Source of the DNA: an uncultured Pelagibacteraceae bacterium
Lineage (GTDB): Bacteria > Pseudomonadota > Alphaproteobacteria > Pelagibacterales > Pelagibacteraceae
DNA length: 64,000 bases
Assembly: GCA_902535505.1 (NCBI GenBank)
Contig: CACATS010000003.1
Coordinates: 1-64,000, forward strand
Reading direction: 5' to 3'
Both the position numbers and the translations under genes were made by a program. Under the pieces are notes generated by a model. That model was not told the DNA's origin. It saw only the letters and a program-made list of their open reading frames with translations, and made no database searches. Numbering within the stretch: position 1 is the stretch's first letter; every line of letters starts with the position of its first letter. Shown piece by piece: positions 19,641 to 28,205 of the stretch.

Positions 19641-20043
19641 AATTTTTAATTCTAAAAAAGCATTCACCTTAATAGAACTATTAGTCGTCGTTGCTCTAAT
19701 AGGTATTTTATCATCAATTGGTATTTTCACCTATTCAGGATTTACCGAGTCAGCTAGGCAAAAAAATGCAGAATTATCATTGAACACCATCAATTTAGGT
19801 CTTCAAGAGTATAAATCTAGTTTCGGGTCTTATTATACCGGCGCCTCAAGTTGTAGCGCTGGGTCTAGCGCTAACATAGTTGCAAATATTTTAGACGGCC
19901 AAGACAGTTTAACCGAGCAAGACTTTCAATTTTGTATTAATGCAAGTGGTTCAAATTATACAATCACAGCAAAAAATCCAAAAACCGGTTGTGAGCTTTC
20001 ACTAAATCAAACCTTAAAAGTTTCTAGAAATAATAGTTGTTAA
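19609..20043 (+). CDS. Type IV pilin paralog, start overlaps upstream pilin
   Basis: KKAFTLIELLVVVALIGILSSIGIFTYSGFTESARQKNAELS. Confidence 0.85.
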   Translation: MLMASAILLGKIFNSKKAFTLIELLVVVALIGILSSIGIFTYSGFTESARQKNAELSLNTINLGLQEYKSSFGSYYTGASSCSAGSSANIVANILDGQDSLTEQDFQFCINASGSNYTITAKNPKTGCELSLNQTLKVSRNNSC

Positions 20044-20073
20044 ATTCATTTAATATTAGATAGAATTCATATT

Positions 20074-20613
20074 ATGAAAAGTGATAGAGGCTTGTCCTTA
20101 ATAGAACTCTTAGTGGTTGTAGCCATAATCGGTATCTTAGCTTCCGTTGGATTTGTTACTTATAATGGAATTACAGATTCTACAAGAGTTAGTTTAGTAA
20201 AAAGTAATCATATTTTAGTAAAAAAATATATTATTGAAGAAATTCAAATGTGTCTTCATCTTGATAAGGAGTTCGAGTCAATTACCAATAAAGCTTATCA
20301 AAGTAATCCAAGCACAAATTGCTCGACAAACCCTAGCTGTAAAAATTTAAAACTTTTCGGAGATGCTAAAAGTAATCCAGGAGCATATTTTGATACTGCA
20401 AAGTGTCCATTTGAATATTATTCAATGATTAAAAACCCTTTTGAAAGCAACAGTAACGCTTTTGTATCCAGTTATTCTATTCCCTCTAAGGATAAGATTG
20501 GTTACACTTATATGAACTTTGATGGTGCGACTGGAAAAGGTTATAAAATTTCAACAAGATTTGGCTCTGGCACTAATGATGTAATTACTGAGACTATACC
20601 TATTCCTGAATAA
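20074..20613 (+). CDS. Type IV pilin paralog
   Basis: MKSDRGLSLIELLVVVAIIGILASVGFVTYNGITDS. Confidence 0.87.
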   Translation: MKSDRGLSLIELLVVVAIIGILASVGFVTYNGITDSTRVSLVKSNHILVKKYIIEEIQMCLHLDKEFESITNKAYQSNPSTNCSTNPSCKNLKLFGDAKSNPGAYFDTAKCPFEYYSMIKNPFESNSNAFVSSYSIPSKDKIGYTYMNFDGATGKGYKISTRFGSGTNDVITETIPIPE

Positions 20614-21308
20614 TGAAAAAATTCTTATTTTTTATATTCTCATTAAGCATTATCTCTATAATCTTTGTAGCTTTTTTTAGTGATACTATAATTAAAAAAA
20701 CTTTTGAAAGTATTTTATCTAGTAACTTGAATAGATCAGTTAAAATAGGTGATTTTGACGTGGGTTATTTAAGTGGAGAAGTTAATTTAAAAAAAATTGA
20801 GATTAATAACAAAGATTTTCCAGGTAAACTTCTAGTGGTTGAACAAGCATCTGCTAAGCTTGACGCTTTATCCTTTTATGAGGATATAATAGTAATTGAT
20901 AATATTGTTTTAGATGGCATAAGCGTCAATTATTTCTTTGATATAACTAATAGAGCAAGAAGTAATTTTACCTCATTAAAAAGAACTCTTGAAAACAAAA
21001 CTAGATCACCTAGAAAGCCTGACGATAAAAAGTTCTTGGTAAAACAACTAGATATTAAAGATATAAATGTTTCAGCAACATCTGCTAAACTTAATTTAAA
21101 CCAAACCGTAAAATTAAGTGATTTAAAATTCGAAAATTTAGGAAATACAAAAGAAAGTAAAAATTATAAAACAATAGCAAGAGAAACACTTGATAAAGCA
21201 TATAATGAAATCAAAGATAAATTGGCTACTGGAGCTATTAATCAAGATGTTATTAAAGATAAAATTCAAGATAAATTAAAAAATAAATTTAAGAAACTTT
21301 TAAAATGA
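20613..21308 (+). CDS. AsmA-like / DUF748-like membrane-anchored protein embedded in pilin cluster
   Basis: N-terminal TM then SNLNRSVKIGDFDVGYLSGEVNLKKIEINNKDFPG...DNIVLDGISVNYFF pattern; overlapping stop/start with neighbours. Confidence 0.6.
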   Translation: MKKFLFFIFSLSIISIIFVAFFSDTIIKKTFESILSSNLNRSVKIGDFDVGYLSGEVNLKKIEINNKDFPGKLLVVEQASAKLDALSFYEDIIVIDNIVLDGISVNYFFDITNRARSNFTSLKRTLENKTRSPRKPDDKKFLVKQLDIKDINVSATSAKLNLNQTVKLSDLKFENLGNTKESKNYKTIARETLDKAYNEIKDKLATGAINQDVIKDKIQDKLKNKFKKLLK

Positions 21309-21784
21309 AAAATGGATTCACCTTAATCGAATTACTAGTTACCCTAGCTATTATAGGCACTTTAGCAGGCATTGGAATATTTATTTATAATGGATATACG
21401 GTAACTGCTAAAGAAAATGCATGTTTTCAAAACTTTGAAACCTTGAAAAGAAAAATTGATGCTAATTGGGGTCTTTGTAAATTAAAAAATAACGAAGGTA
21501 ACATCAACGTTCCTTTACAATATTTAAACAATACACCTGGAGCAGATCGAGCATTATCTTGTGGACATAGCTTTGAAACAATAGCAGGCGAGACTGCTAA
21601 GAGCTTTGGAAATTATGTATCAAGCCCTTATGATAAAAATTTAAGTTATAATATCCCAATACTTTCATATATCGGTGATCCGCCCATGAATGGAGGATTA
21701 GCTTATTATCCAGAGTCTGCTGGCTTTATGTTAAGAGTGAAATGTAACGGGAAAATTAAACGTTACCAATGGTCAAAATCTTGA
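21305..21784 (+). CDS. Type IV pilin paralog
   Basis: MKNGFTLIELLVTLAIIGTLAGIGIFIYNGYT. Confidence 0.87.
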   Translation: MKNGFTLIELLVTLAIIGTLAGIGIFIYNGYTVTAKENACFQNFETLKRKIDANWGLCKLKNNEGNINVPLQYLNNTPGADRALSCGHSFETIAGETAKSFGNYVSSPYDKNLSYNIPILSYIGDPPMNGGLAYYPESAGFMLRVKCNGKIKRYQWSKS

Positions 21785-21798
21785 ATAATAAATAATAA

Positions 21799-24060
21799 AT
21801 GATTAAGTTTTTATTAAATTTTATTTTTATTTTTTTTTATTTTTTAAACGTTCACGCTCAAAACGTTTATCCTGAATATGCTGATAAACTTACATTTCTT
21901 CGAGCTGATCAAGGCGTTAATTATCCAGATATTTCTGATATAGCATTCAATGCTGATGGAACAAGAATTTTTGTTGGTCATCACCTAACACATAATACTA
22001 CGCACATATTTCAGTATGATCTGGGAACTGCCTGGGATATATCTACATTAGATATATCAAGTTTAGTCACAGCAAATCTTAAAGAAGATAATCATGCCGC
22101 AGTGAATCCTGCAAATAATACTAAATTAACTATAGATTTTAATGATGATGGAACAAAAATATTTATTCTAGGAAGTTTTGCTGCAACGACGCATATTTAT
22201 AATTTGACTACTGCTTACGATATCTCAAGTATCGGAGCAGCAACATATGTTGCTGACGATGGAATTGATTGGAGAAATTATTTAGTTCCTGGGGAGGCCG
22301 CAACACATCAAAATGATATAGAATTAAGCCACGATGGGACTAGAATGTTTTTACTTGATGGAGCTACAAATGATTCTAAAGTTGTTGAGTATCAATTAAG
22401 CACTCCTTTTGATCAAAGTACAGCATCATATAACGGCAAGTTAGAAATTGAAGATTTAATGACATCCTCTAATTTTTTCGCAGCAATGACAGTTGAATTT
22501 GATGATGATGGAACAAGAATGTACGTCGGAGAAGCGAGTAACTCATCAAATTTTAATTATATTTATGTATGGAAACTTTCTACTCCTTATTCAGTGACAT
22601 CCGCTACCTATGCTGGAAAATGGCAAATTGATTTTAGAGGTGTATCAGACTCACAAGGAGCCAATTACGCATTCCAATTTGGAAAGCAAGGTATGAAACT
22701 TTATGTTACATCCAACGAATATACTAAAGAAGATAATACAAACACAATTTATGATGATGTTATATTTGAATATGATTTGATCTGTCCTTATGGAATAGTA
22801 GTTTGCGAATTAGATGAAACAAATGTTCAAACAGATACTGCGGTACAAATAGAATTTGCAAAAAATGTTATTAAACACAACACTTCTACAATTTTTAGAA
22901 GATTCGACTGGCTCAGAAGAAATGAAAATAATTTAAATTTATACACTCAAGATATTAAATTTAACTTTAGCCCAATTATGGGATTTTTACCTGATGAAAT
23001 TGAAAAACCCTTAACTAAAAATTTGATTACTAAAGTAAGCTCCATTAAAAAAGACCCCAATAAAAATAGCAAAAAGATTAAAAAATGGTCATTCTGGTCT
23101 CACGGAGATGTCACATTTGGAGAAAGAGATAATTTAAATTTAAATCCGAGGGAATTTCAAACAAGCGGTTTAACATTTGGTGGAGATCGAAAAATAAACG
23201 ACCACTTCTTTGGCTTTGCTTTAAGATATGGTAACGAAGATATTGATATTTTAAAAACTAATTCAAACAAATTTGAAACTGAGTCTCTTTCATTAAATTT
23301 ATATAATTCATTAAAGATTAACGATAATCTTAATTTAAATTCTCTTTTAGGGTCAAGTGTTTTAGATATTGATAAATTTGAATCAAACGCAATAACCGGA
23401 CATAGAAACGGAAAACAAATTTATTCTGCAATAAGTCTCCAAGCAAGTAGTGGTTTTACAGATTTTAATTTTATGCCTACGGGTAAAATTGAATTTGGTA
23501 TTACAGAGCTATCAGAGTATAATCAATTTAATACTTCAAATAATCTTTTAGCAAATCATGATCTTTTAACTTTTGAAACAGGGTTATTAACAACAGGATT
23601 GAAATTTGATAATCTTAAAGACATTACCAACGGAAAAAGAAGTATTAATGGCAGTTTTGAATATGTTCAGGACTTTTCTTCTGATATAAATTATGAATTT
23701 TTAAACTCTGGTGACACTGTTTATCAAACTAAAACCTACGGTGGTAATTCGATACATAATTTAAAAAGCAATATTGGTTTTGAGAGGATATTAAATAGTG
23801 GCTTTACTTTTGGGTTTAACTACGAAAATTTTCAAGGTTTAGATGAGAATAGTGTTAACGAAGATAGTCTTTACTTAAAACTAAGTCATGTTCGAGATGA
23901 TTATAAGAAAACTAATTTAGATTTCGATCCCATCAATGACAATCTAGCTTTAAAATATAATCTTAATCTAAGTGGATTTGATTTTTCATTAAACTCTAAT
24001 CATAGTGTAAAAAATCAAGAACTTTTTGACGCTATGTTTAAATTTTCAAATAAATTTTAG
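21799..24060 (+). CDS. Secreted beta-propeller-like repeat protein with autotransporter-like C-terminal barrel
   Basis: Signal peptide; repeats FNDDGTKIFILG..., YQLSTPFDQSTASYNG; C-terminal beta-rich domain ending FKFSNKF; paralog of ORF at 25830. Confidence 0.72.
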   Translation: MIKFLLNFIFIFFYFLNVHAQNVYPEYADKLTFLRADQGVNYPDISDIAFNADGTRIFVGHHLTHNTTHIFQYDLGTAWDISTLDISSLVTANLKEDNHAAVNPANNTKLTIDFNDDGTKIFILGSFAATTHIYNLTTAYDISSIGAATYVADDGIDWRNYLVPGEAATHQNDIELSHDGTRMFLLDGATNDSKVVEYQLSTPFDQSTASYNGKLEIEDLMTSSNFFAAMTVEFDDDGTRMYVGEASNSSNFNYIYVWKLSTPYSVTSATYAGKWQIDFRGVSDSQGANYAFQFGKQGMKLYVTSNEYTKEDNTNTIYDDVIFEYDLICPYGIVVCELDETNVQTDTAVQIEFAKNVIKHNTSTIFRRFDWLRRNENNLNLYTQDIKFNFSPIMGFLPDEIEKPLTKNLITKVSSIKKDPNKNSKKIKKWSFWSHGDVTFGERDNLNLNPREFQTSGLTFGGDRKINDHFFGFALRYGNEDIDILKTNSNKFETESLSLNLYNSLKINDNLNLNSLLGSSVLDIDKFESNAITGHRNGKQIYSAISLQASSGFTDFNFMPTGKIEFGITELSEYNQFNTSNNLLANHDLLTFETGLLTTGLKFDNLKDITNGKRSINGSFEYVQDFSSDINYEFLNSGDTVYQTKTYGGNSIHNLKSNIGFERILNSGFTFGFNYENFQGLDENSVNEDSLYLKLSHVRDDYKKTNLDFDPINDNLALKYNLNLSGFDFSLNSNHSVKNQELFDAMFKFSNKF

Positions 24061-24162
24061 TAAAAAAAAAACCATAAAAATTAAGTTTTTCTACTTTATC
24101 GAAAAATATTGATAAGTTTCTAATATATAGATAATATTTGGAATAAATTTATTTCAAAAATT

Positions 24163-24210
24163 ATGGTTCAAACAGTCGTAGCCTTATTATTATTTCTAAA
24201 TGGAAACATG
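24163..24210 (+). repeat. Direct repeat copy 1 (48 bp): partial duplicate of 5' end of the protease gene
   Basis: ATGGTTcAAACAGTcGTAGCCTTATTATTATTTCTAAATGGAAACATG; 46/48 identical to 24836-24883. Confidence 0.93.
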
Positions 24211-24226
24211 ATCAAAACTCTTTAAA

Positions 24227-24814
24227 ATGAAAAAAGGTTTCACATTAATCGAATTGTTAGTTGCATTAGCAATAATGGGAATATTAATGGGTATTTCTAT
24301 TACGGTTTATGTTGGTGTGACCGAAAACGCAAGTAGATCCGCAGTGAAACAAAATTTTAATGCTGTAGTAAAATGGATTAAAGCAGATGCAGCTTTATGT
24401 AAAATGAATGGATCTTCTTCAACAGTTTTTAGACAAACTAATTCTAGTGGCGGCGGGCAGGAAAGAGAATGTGGAAACGTTACGGATTACAATAAAACTC
24501 CTTTTCACGAAAATGTTTTGCAGACACATATAGGTTATATTGGGGTAGCTGGTAAAAATCCCTATGGTAGTGTTGGAACAGATAGAGTCTGTGATATTTG
24601 GAAAGGTTGGACAGATATGACTTCAATTCAATCTGCACATTTAGGAAAAAAAATGTGCAACGGTCAGATTGGTCTTTATTCTGAGACTGTGGAACAAAAT
24701 GGCTGCAATAGGGAAATGATTGTACAAGCTGGTTTAGCAAAGGATTATTGGACTTTTTCTAACTCTGGGTCTGAAGATGTATTAAGCACAAAAATATGTG
24801 TTGTGCACAAATAA
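24227..24814 (+). CDS. Type IV pilin paralog
   Basis: MKKGFTLIELLVALAIMGILMGISITVYVGVTENASRSAVKQNF. Confidence 0.87.
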   Translation: MKKGFTLIELLVALAIMGILMGISITVYVGVTENASRSAVKQNFNAVVKWIKADAALCKMNGSSSTVFRQTNSSGGGQERECGNVTDYNKTPFHENVLQTHIGYIGVAGKNPYGSVGTDRVCDIWKGWTDMTSIQSAHLGKKMCNGQIGLYSETVEQNGCNREMIVQAGLAKDYWTFSNSGSEDVLSTKICVVHK

Positions 24815-24835
24815 TTTATTATTTAAGATGATTTC

Positions 24836-24883
24836 ATGGTTGAAACAGTAGTAGCCTTATTATTATTTCTAAATGGAAACATG
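24836..24883 (+). repeat. Direct repeat copy 2 (48 bp): authentic 5' end of the protease gene
   Basis: ATGGTTgAAACAGTaGTAGCCTTATTATTATTTCTAAATGGAAACATG, direct alignment with 24163-24210. Confidence 0.93.
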
Positions 24884-25816
24884 GTTGAGCATGTTTATAA
24901 AGACAACCTTGCTCAGTGTAACGAGTCTAAGAAAATTGCAGAAAGTGTAGTTAACACGAGAAACGTTACATTTGTTTGTAAAGAAGTAAAAGCTAAAACA
25001 ATAATTGACGATACCAATAAACAAAAAAAGATCGTAAAAGTCTTTGATAATAATATTTTCACCGGCTCTGGATCAGGATTTTTTATTTCAGATGAAGGTC
25101 ATTTAGTAACTAATCACCATGTAGTAAATTATTGTAATATCACTCAGGTAAATTATTTTGGCAAAACTGGAAAAGCTAAAGTATTGGCTTATGACAGAAT
25201 GAATGATCTTGCTTTGTTAGAAACTGATATTAAACCAAAAGATAAATTTGATATTGCTCCTCAAGACGCTAAACTTTTAGATGATATCTATGTTGCAGGT
25301 TATCCGTTCGGCCAAGCAGTAAGCTCATCAGTAAAAGTAACTAAAGGTGTTGTAAGTGCCTTAGCGGGTTTACAAGATAATTACGCTTTAGTTCAAATTG
25401 ATGCAGCTATACAGCCAGGTAATAGCGGTGGTCCAATTGTAAATGCGAATGGTGATGTTGTTGGTGTGGCAGTTGCAAAATTAGATTATAAAGACGCGTT
25501 AGAGTCTTATGGAACAATTCCTGAGAACACTAATTTTGGAATTAAATCTTCTATATTAAAAAACTTTACCTCAGCTAATAGAATGAAAAATTCTAATAAA
25601 GAACCAAAAGAAATTCCAAAAGACCAAGTAGGAGAAAAAATTCAAAACGCAACTGCCTATGTTGGTTGTTATACAGCTGAGACTAAAATTGCTGCGATGA
25701 AAACAGTTGAAACTGCTTTTGGTCAACCACGATTAGCTTTTGATTTTATTTGCTATAATAATTGTAAACAAAGAAGCAGTGATAGCATATGTCAAAAGCA
25801 ATGCTCTATAAAATAA
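24836..25816 (+). CDS. Trypsin-like (HtrA/DegP-type catalytic domain) serine protease, no PDZ recognised
   Basis: GSGFFISDEGHLVTNHHVV, DLALLE, IQPGNSGGPIVNANGDVVGV catalytic triad context. Confidence 0.85.
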   Translation: MVETVVALLLFLNGNMVEHVYKDNLAQCNESKKIAESVVNTRNVTFVCKEVKAKTIIDDTNKQKKIVKVFDNNIFTGSGSGFFISDEGHLVTNHHVVNYCNITQVNYFGKTGKAKVLAYDRMNDLALLETDIKPKDKFDIAPQDAKLLDDIYVAGYPFGQAVSSSVKVTKGVVSALAGLQDNYALVQIDAAIQPGNSGGPIVNANGDVVGVAVAKLDYKDALESYGTIPENTNFGIKSSILKNFTSANRMKNSNKEPKEIPKDQVGEKIQNATAYVGCYTAETKIAAMKTVETAFGQPRLAFDFICYNNCKQRSSDSICQKQCSIK

Positions 25817-25829
25817 TAATCCAATAAAA

Positions 25830-28127
25830 ATGTTTAGGCGATTTTTCATATTGATTTCCTTATATTTATTTTCGATCTCTAATTCATTTGCTGCCATGGT
25901 TACTTACAATCAAATAGTAGAAGCTAACCCGTCGAGCGGTGGTACCATATCTGGAGTTGCGTTTAACGACGATGGAACTAAAATGTTTACATCTTATTTT
26001 CAAAAGGATGGAGGCGATTATTATATTAGAGAATATAATTTATCTACACCTTATGATATCTCCACAAGAGTTTATGCAGGAGATAGTGAACGATGTTTGA
26101 TAGATGCAAGTGGAGGAGATGCTGATGTTTATACTAGTGGAGGTATGCACGACTTAGAATTCAGCAGTGATGGAATGAAGTTTTTTTTTGTAATAGGAAA
26201 TAATGGTACAAATTTTTTTTCCGGTGACAATGTCTATGGATATGATTTAGATGCACCTTATAATCTTGAAAATTGTGAAAAAGCCTCACATAGAACTAGT
26301 TTTGACGCTGCTGCTTTACAACAGGCAGCCAGTCAGGCTGGAAATTTTCCAAGTGGGGGACAAAACAAACATCATACGATTCAAGGTGTAGAAATAAGTG
26401 ATGATGGTAAAAAGTTATTTTTAATTTTTTTTGACAATGTTTCAGACGGTGTAGGTGCTAGGCTATATGAGTATGATCTTTCAACTCCTTATGATGTATC
26501 GACATTATCAATAGTATCTACTGCAGGGATTGAGCTACCTGATACAATAAGTGGTGCACACAACCCATCTGGAATTAAATTTAGTTCAGATGGAAAAAGA
26601 ATTTTTATAATTAGTCATGTCACGTCAGCAGCTATATCTCAAATTTCACTAGACAACGCTTTCGACACTTCATCTTATACTTTTGATGGTGGTTTAAATC
26701 TTGAGTCAGGAATAAGTCCTGCTAATAATCAGCCGCGAGGAATATCATTTAGTGCAAGTGGCTTAAAACTGTATATAGGAAATGATAAAAATGAAAATGA
26801 TGATGATCAAATAACGGAATATGATTTAGCTTGTCCTTTTAACATTATTGAGGGCAGCTGTCCCGCGATTGCAAACAAGGATAGAATTGGGATAGCAGAA
26901 GCACAAATAACGATTGCTAAAAGAACAATTGGTCATTCAACAGACAGCGTTTTGAATAGATTACAATGGATTAGAAGAAATAAAGATAAACAAAATTTAT
27001 CAAATCTTAATATAGATTATAATTTAAACATCCCTCAACTTGATAACCCATTGTTAAATACTTTGGCTCAAAAGATTCCAGAAAAAATAAACGTACATCG
27101 AGCATCTATTAAAAATGAGACAGACAACAAAAAGCAAGATGTATTTTACTGGAGTGAAGGAAGTGTTTCATTTGGAAAAATAGGAGATACTAACATCTCT
27201 TCATCAAAAATAATCGAGACAGATGCTATTACTTTTGGTTCTGATAGATATACAGATAACAATGGAATACTTGGAGCAGCTTTTAGATTTGGTAAAAATG
27301 ATATTGATGTTGGAAATTTAGGCAGCAATTTAGATACCGATACATATAATCTTACACTTTATGCAACTTCTCCAATTAAAGGTGGTACAAAGTTTTTTGA
27401 TACCGTTGTTGGTTTTGGTAAATTAAAATCAAATATATTGAGTGTTGTAGATGGTGAAAATTTGACCGCTGATCGTGATGGGCATCAAATGTATGGTTCG
27501 TTTAAAATAAAAAATGAAATTAAAAAAGATAACTTCACTTTAACACCTTCTGGTAGATTAGATTTTGGTCATACAATTTTAGATAAATATAAAGAGTCTG
27601 GTACTGGTGCTATTAACGTAAAAAAACAAGTAGTAAAATCTAAAAAGTTAAGGTTAGGTCTTGCAGCCTCGGAAGATTTACCTAAGGATAAATATTATAT
27701 TAGAAAACACGGTAAATTAGAATATTTCGCTGATATTGATCGTTCTTCTAACTTCGAGTACGATTATGTTAGTGACTCCAGCACTTCCTTTAGTCAAAAG
27801 TTGCATTCAGGATCTTTACATAATTTAAATGGTGAATTGGGGTTAGATATAATTTTACCTAGTGGTTTTAGCTTCTTTATGATCTATGAAAGAAATCAAG
27901 CTCTAAGAAATTCTCACACTGATAAAATACATTTAGCATTAGGGTATTTACCCAACGCAAAAACTAATTATGCTTTTAATTTAGCAGGCTCTGAAAATCT
28001 GGGATCAGAGTATAAGCTAAGTAAAATTATTAATGATTTTGAAATAGATTTTAAGCTAAATAATCAGGACGTGTTAAAACCGAATAGCGTCGATCAAGCA
28101 TCAATTAATCTCATACGTAAATTTTAA
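25830..28127 (+). CDS. Secreted beta-propeller-like repeat protein with autotransporter-like barrel, paralog of 21799-24060
   Basis: Signal peptide; FNDDGTKMFTSYF, YNLSTPYDISTRVY, YDLSTPYDVSTLS repeats; terminal LIRKF. Confidence 0.72.
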   Translation: MFRRFFILISLYLFSISNSFAAMVTYNQIVEANPSSGGTISGVAFNDDGTKMFTSYFQKDGGDYYIREYNLSTPYDISTRVYAGDSERCLIDASGGDADVYTSGGMHDLEFSSDGMKFFFVIGNNGTNFFSGDNVYGYDLDAPYNLENCEKASHRTSFDAAALQQAASQAGNFPSGGQNKHHTIQGVEISDDGKKLFLIFFDNVSDGVGARLYEYDLSTPYDVSTLSIVSTAGIELPDTISGAHNPSGIKFSSDGKRIFIISHVTSAAISQISLDNAFDTSSYTFDGGLNLESGISPANNQPRGISFSASGLKLYIGNDKNENDDDQITEYDLACPFNIIEGSCPAIANKDRIGIAEAQITIAKRTIGHSTDSVLNRLQWIRRNKDKQNLSNLNIDYNLNIPQLDNPLLNTLAQKIPEKINVHRASIKNETDNKKQDVFYWSEGSVSFGKIGDTNISSSKIIETDAITFGSDRYTDNNGILGAAFRFGKNDIDVGNLGSNLDTDTYNLTLYATSPIKGGTKFFDTVVGFGKLKSNILSVVDGENLTADRDGHQMYGSFKIKNEIKKDNFTLTPSGRLDFGHTILDKYKESGTGAINVKKQVVKSKKLRLGLAASEDLPKDKYYIRKHGKLEYFADIDRSSNFEYDYVSDSSTSFSQKLHSGSLHNLNGELGLDIILPSGFSFFMIYERNQALRNSHTDKIHLALGYLPNAKTNYAFNLAGSENLGSEYKLSKIINDFEIDFKLNNQDVLKPNSVDQASINLIRKF

Positions 28128-28151
28128 AAAACTCTAAAAAAGCTGAGTTTT
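28128..28151 (+). terminator. Weak AT-rich hairpin after the autotransporter-like gene
   Basis: AAAACTC (28128-28134) / GAGTTTT (28145-28151), loop of 10. Confidence 0.3.
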
Positions 28152-28205
28152 ACATTATCAAAAAATATTTGTAAGAAAAAAATATTATAGTATTTTACGG
28201 TTTAT

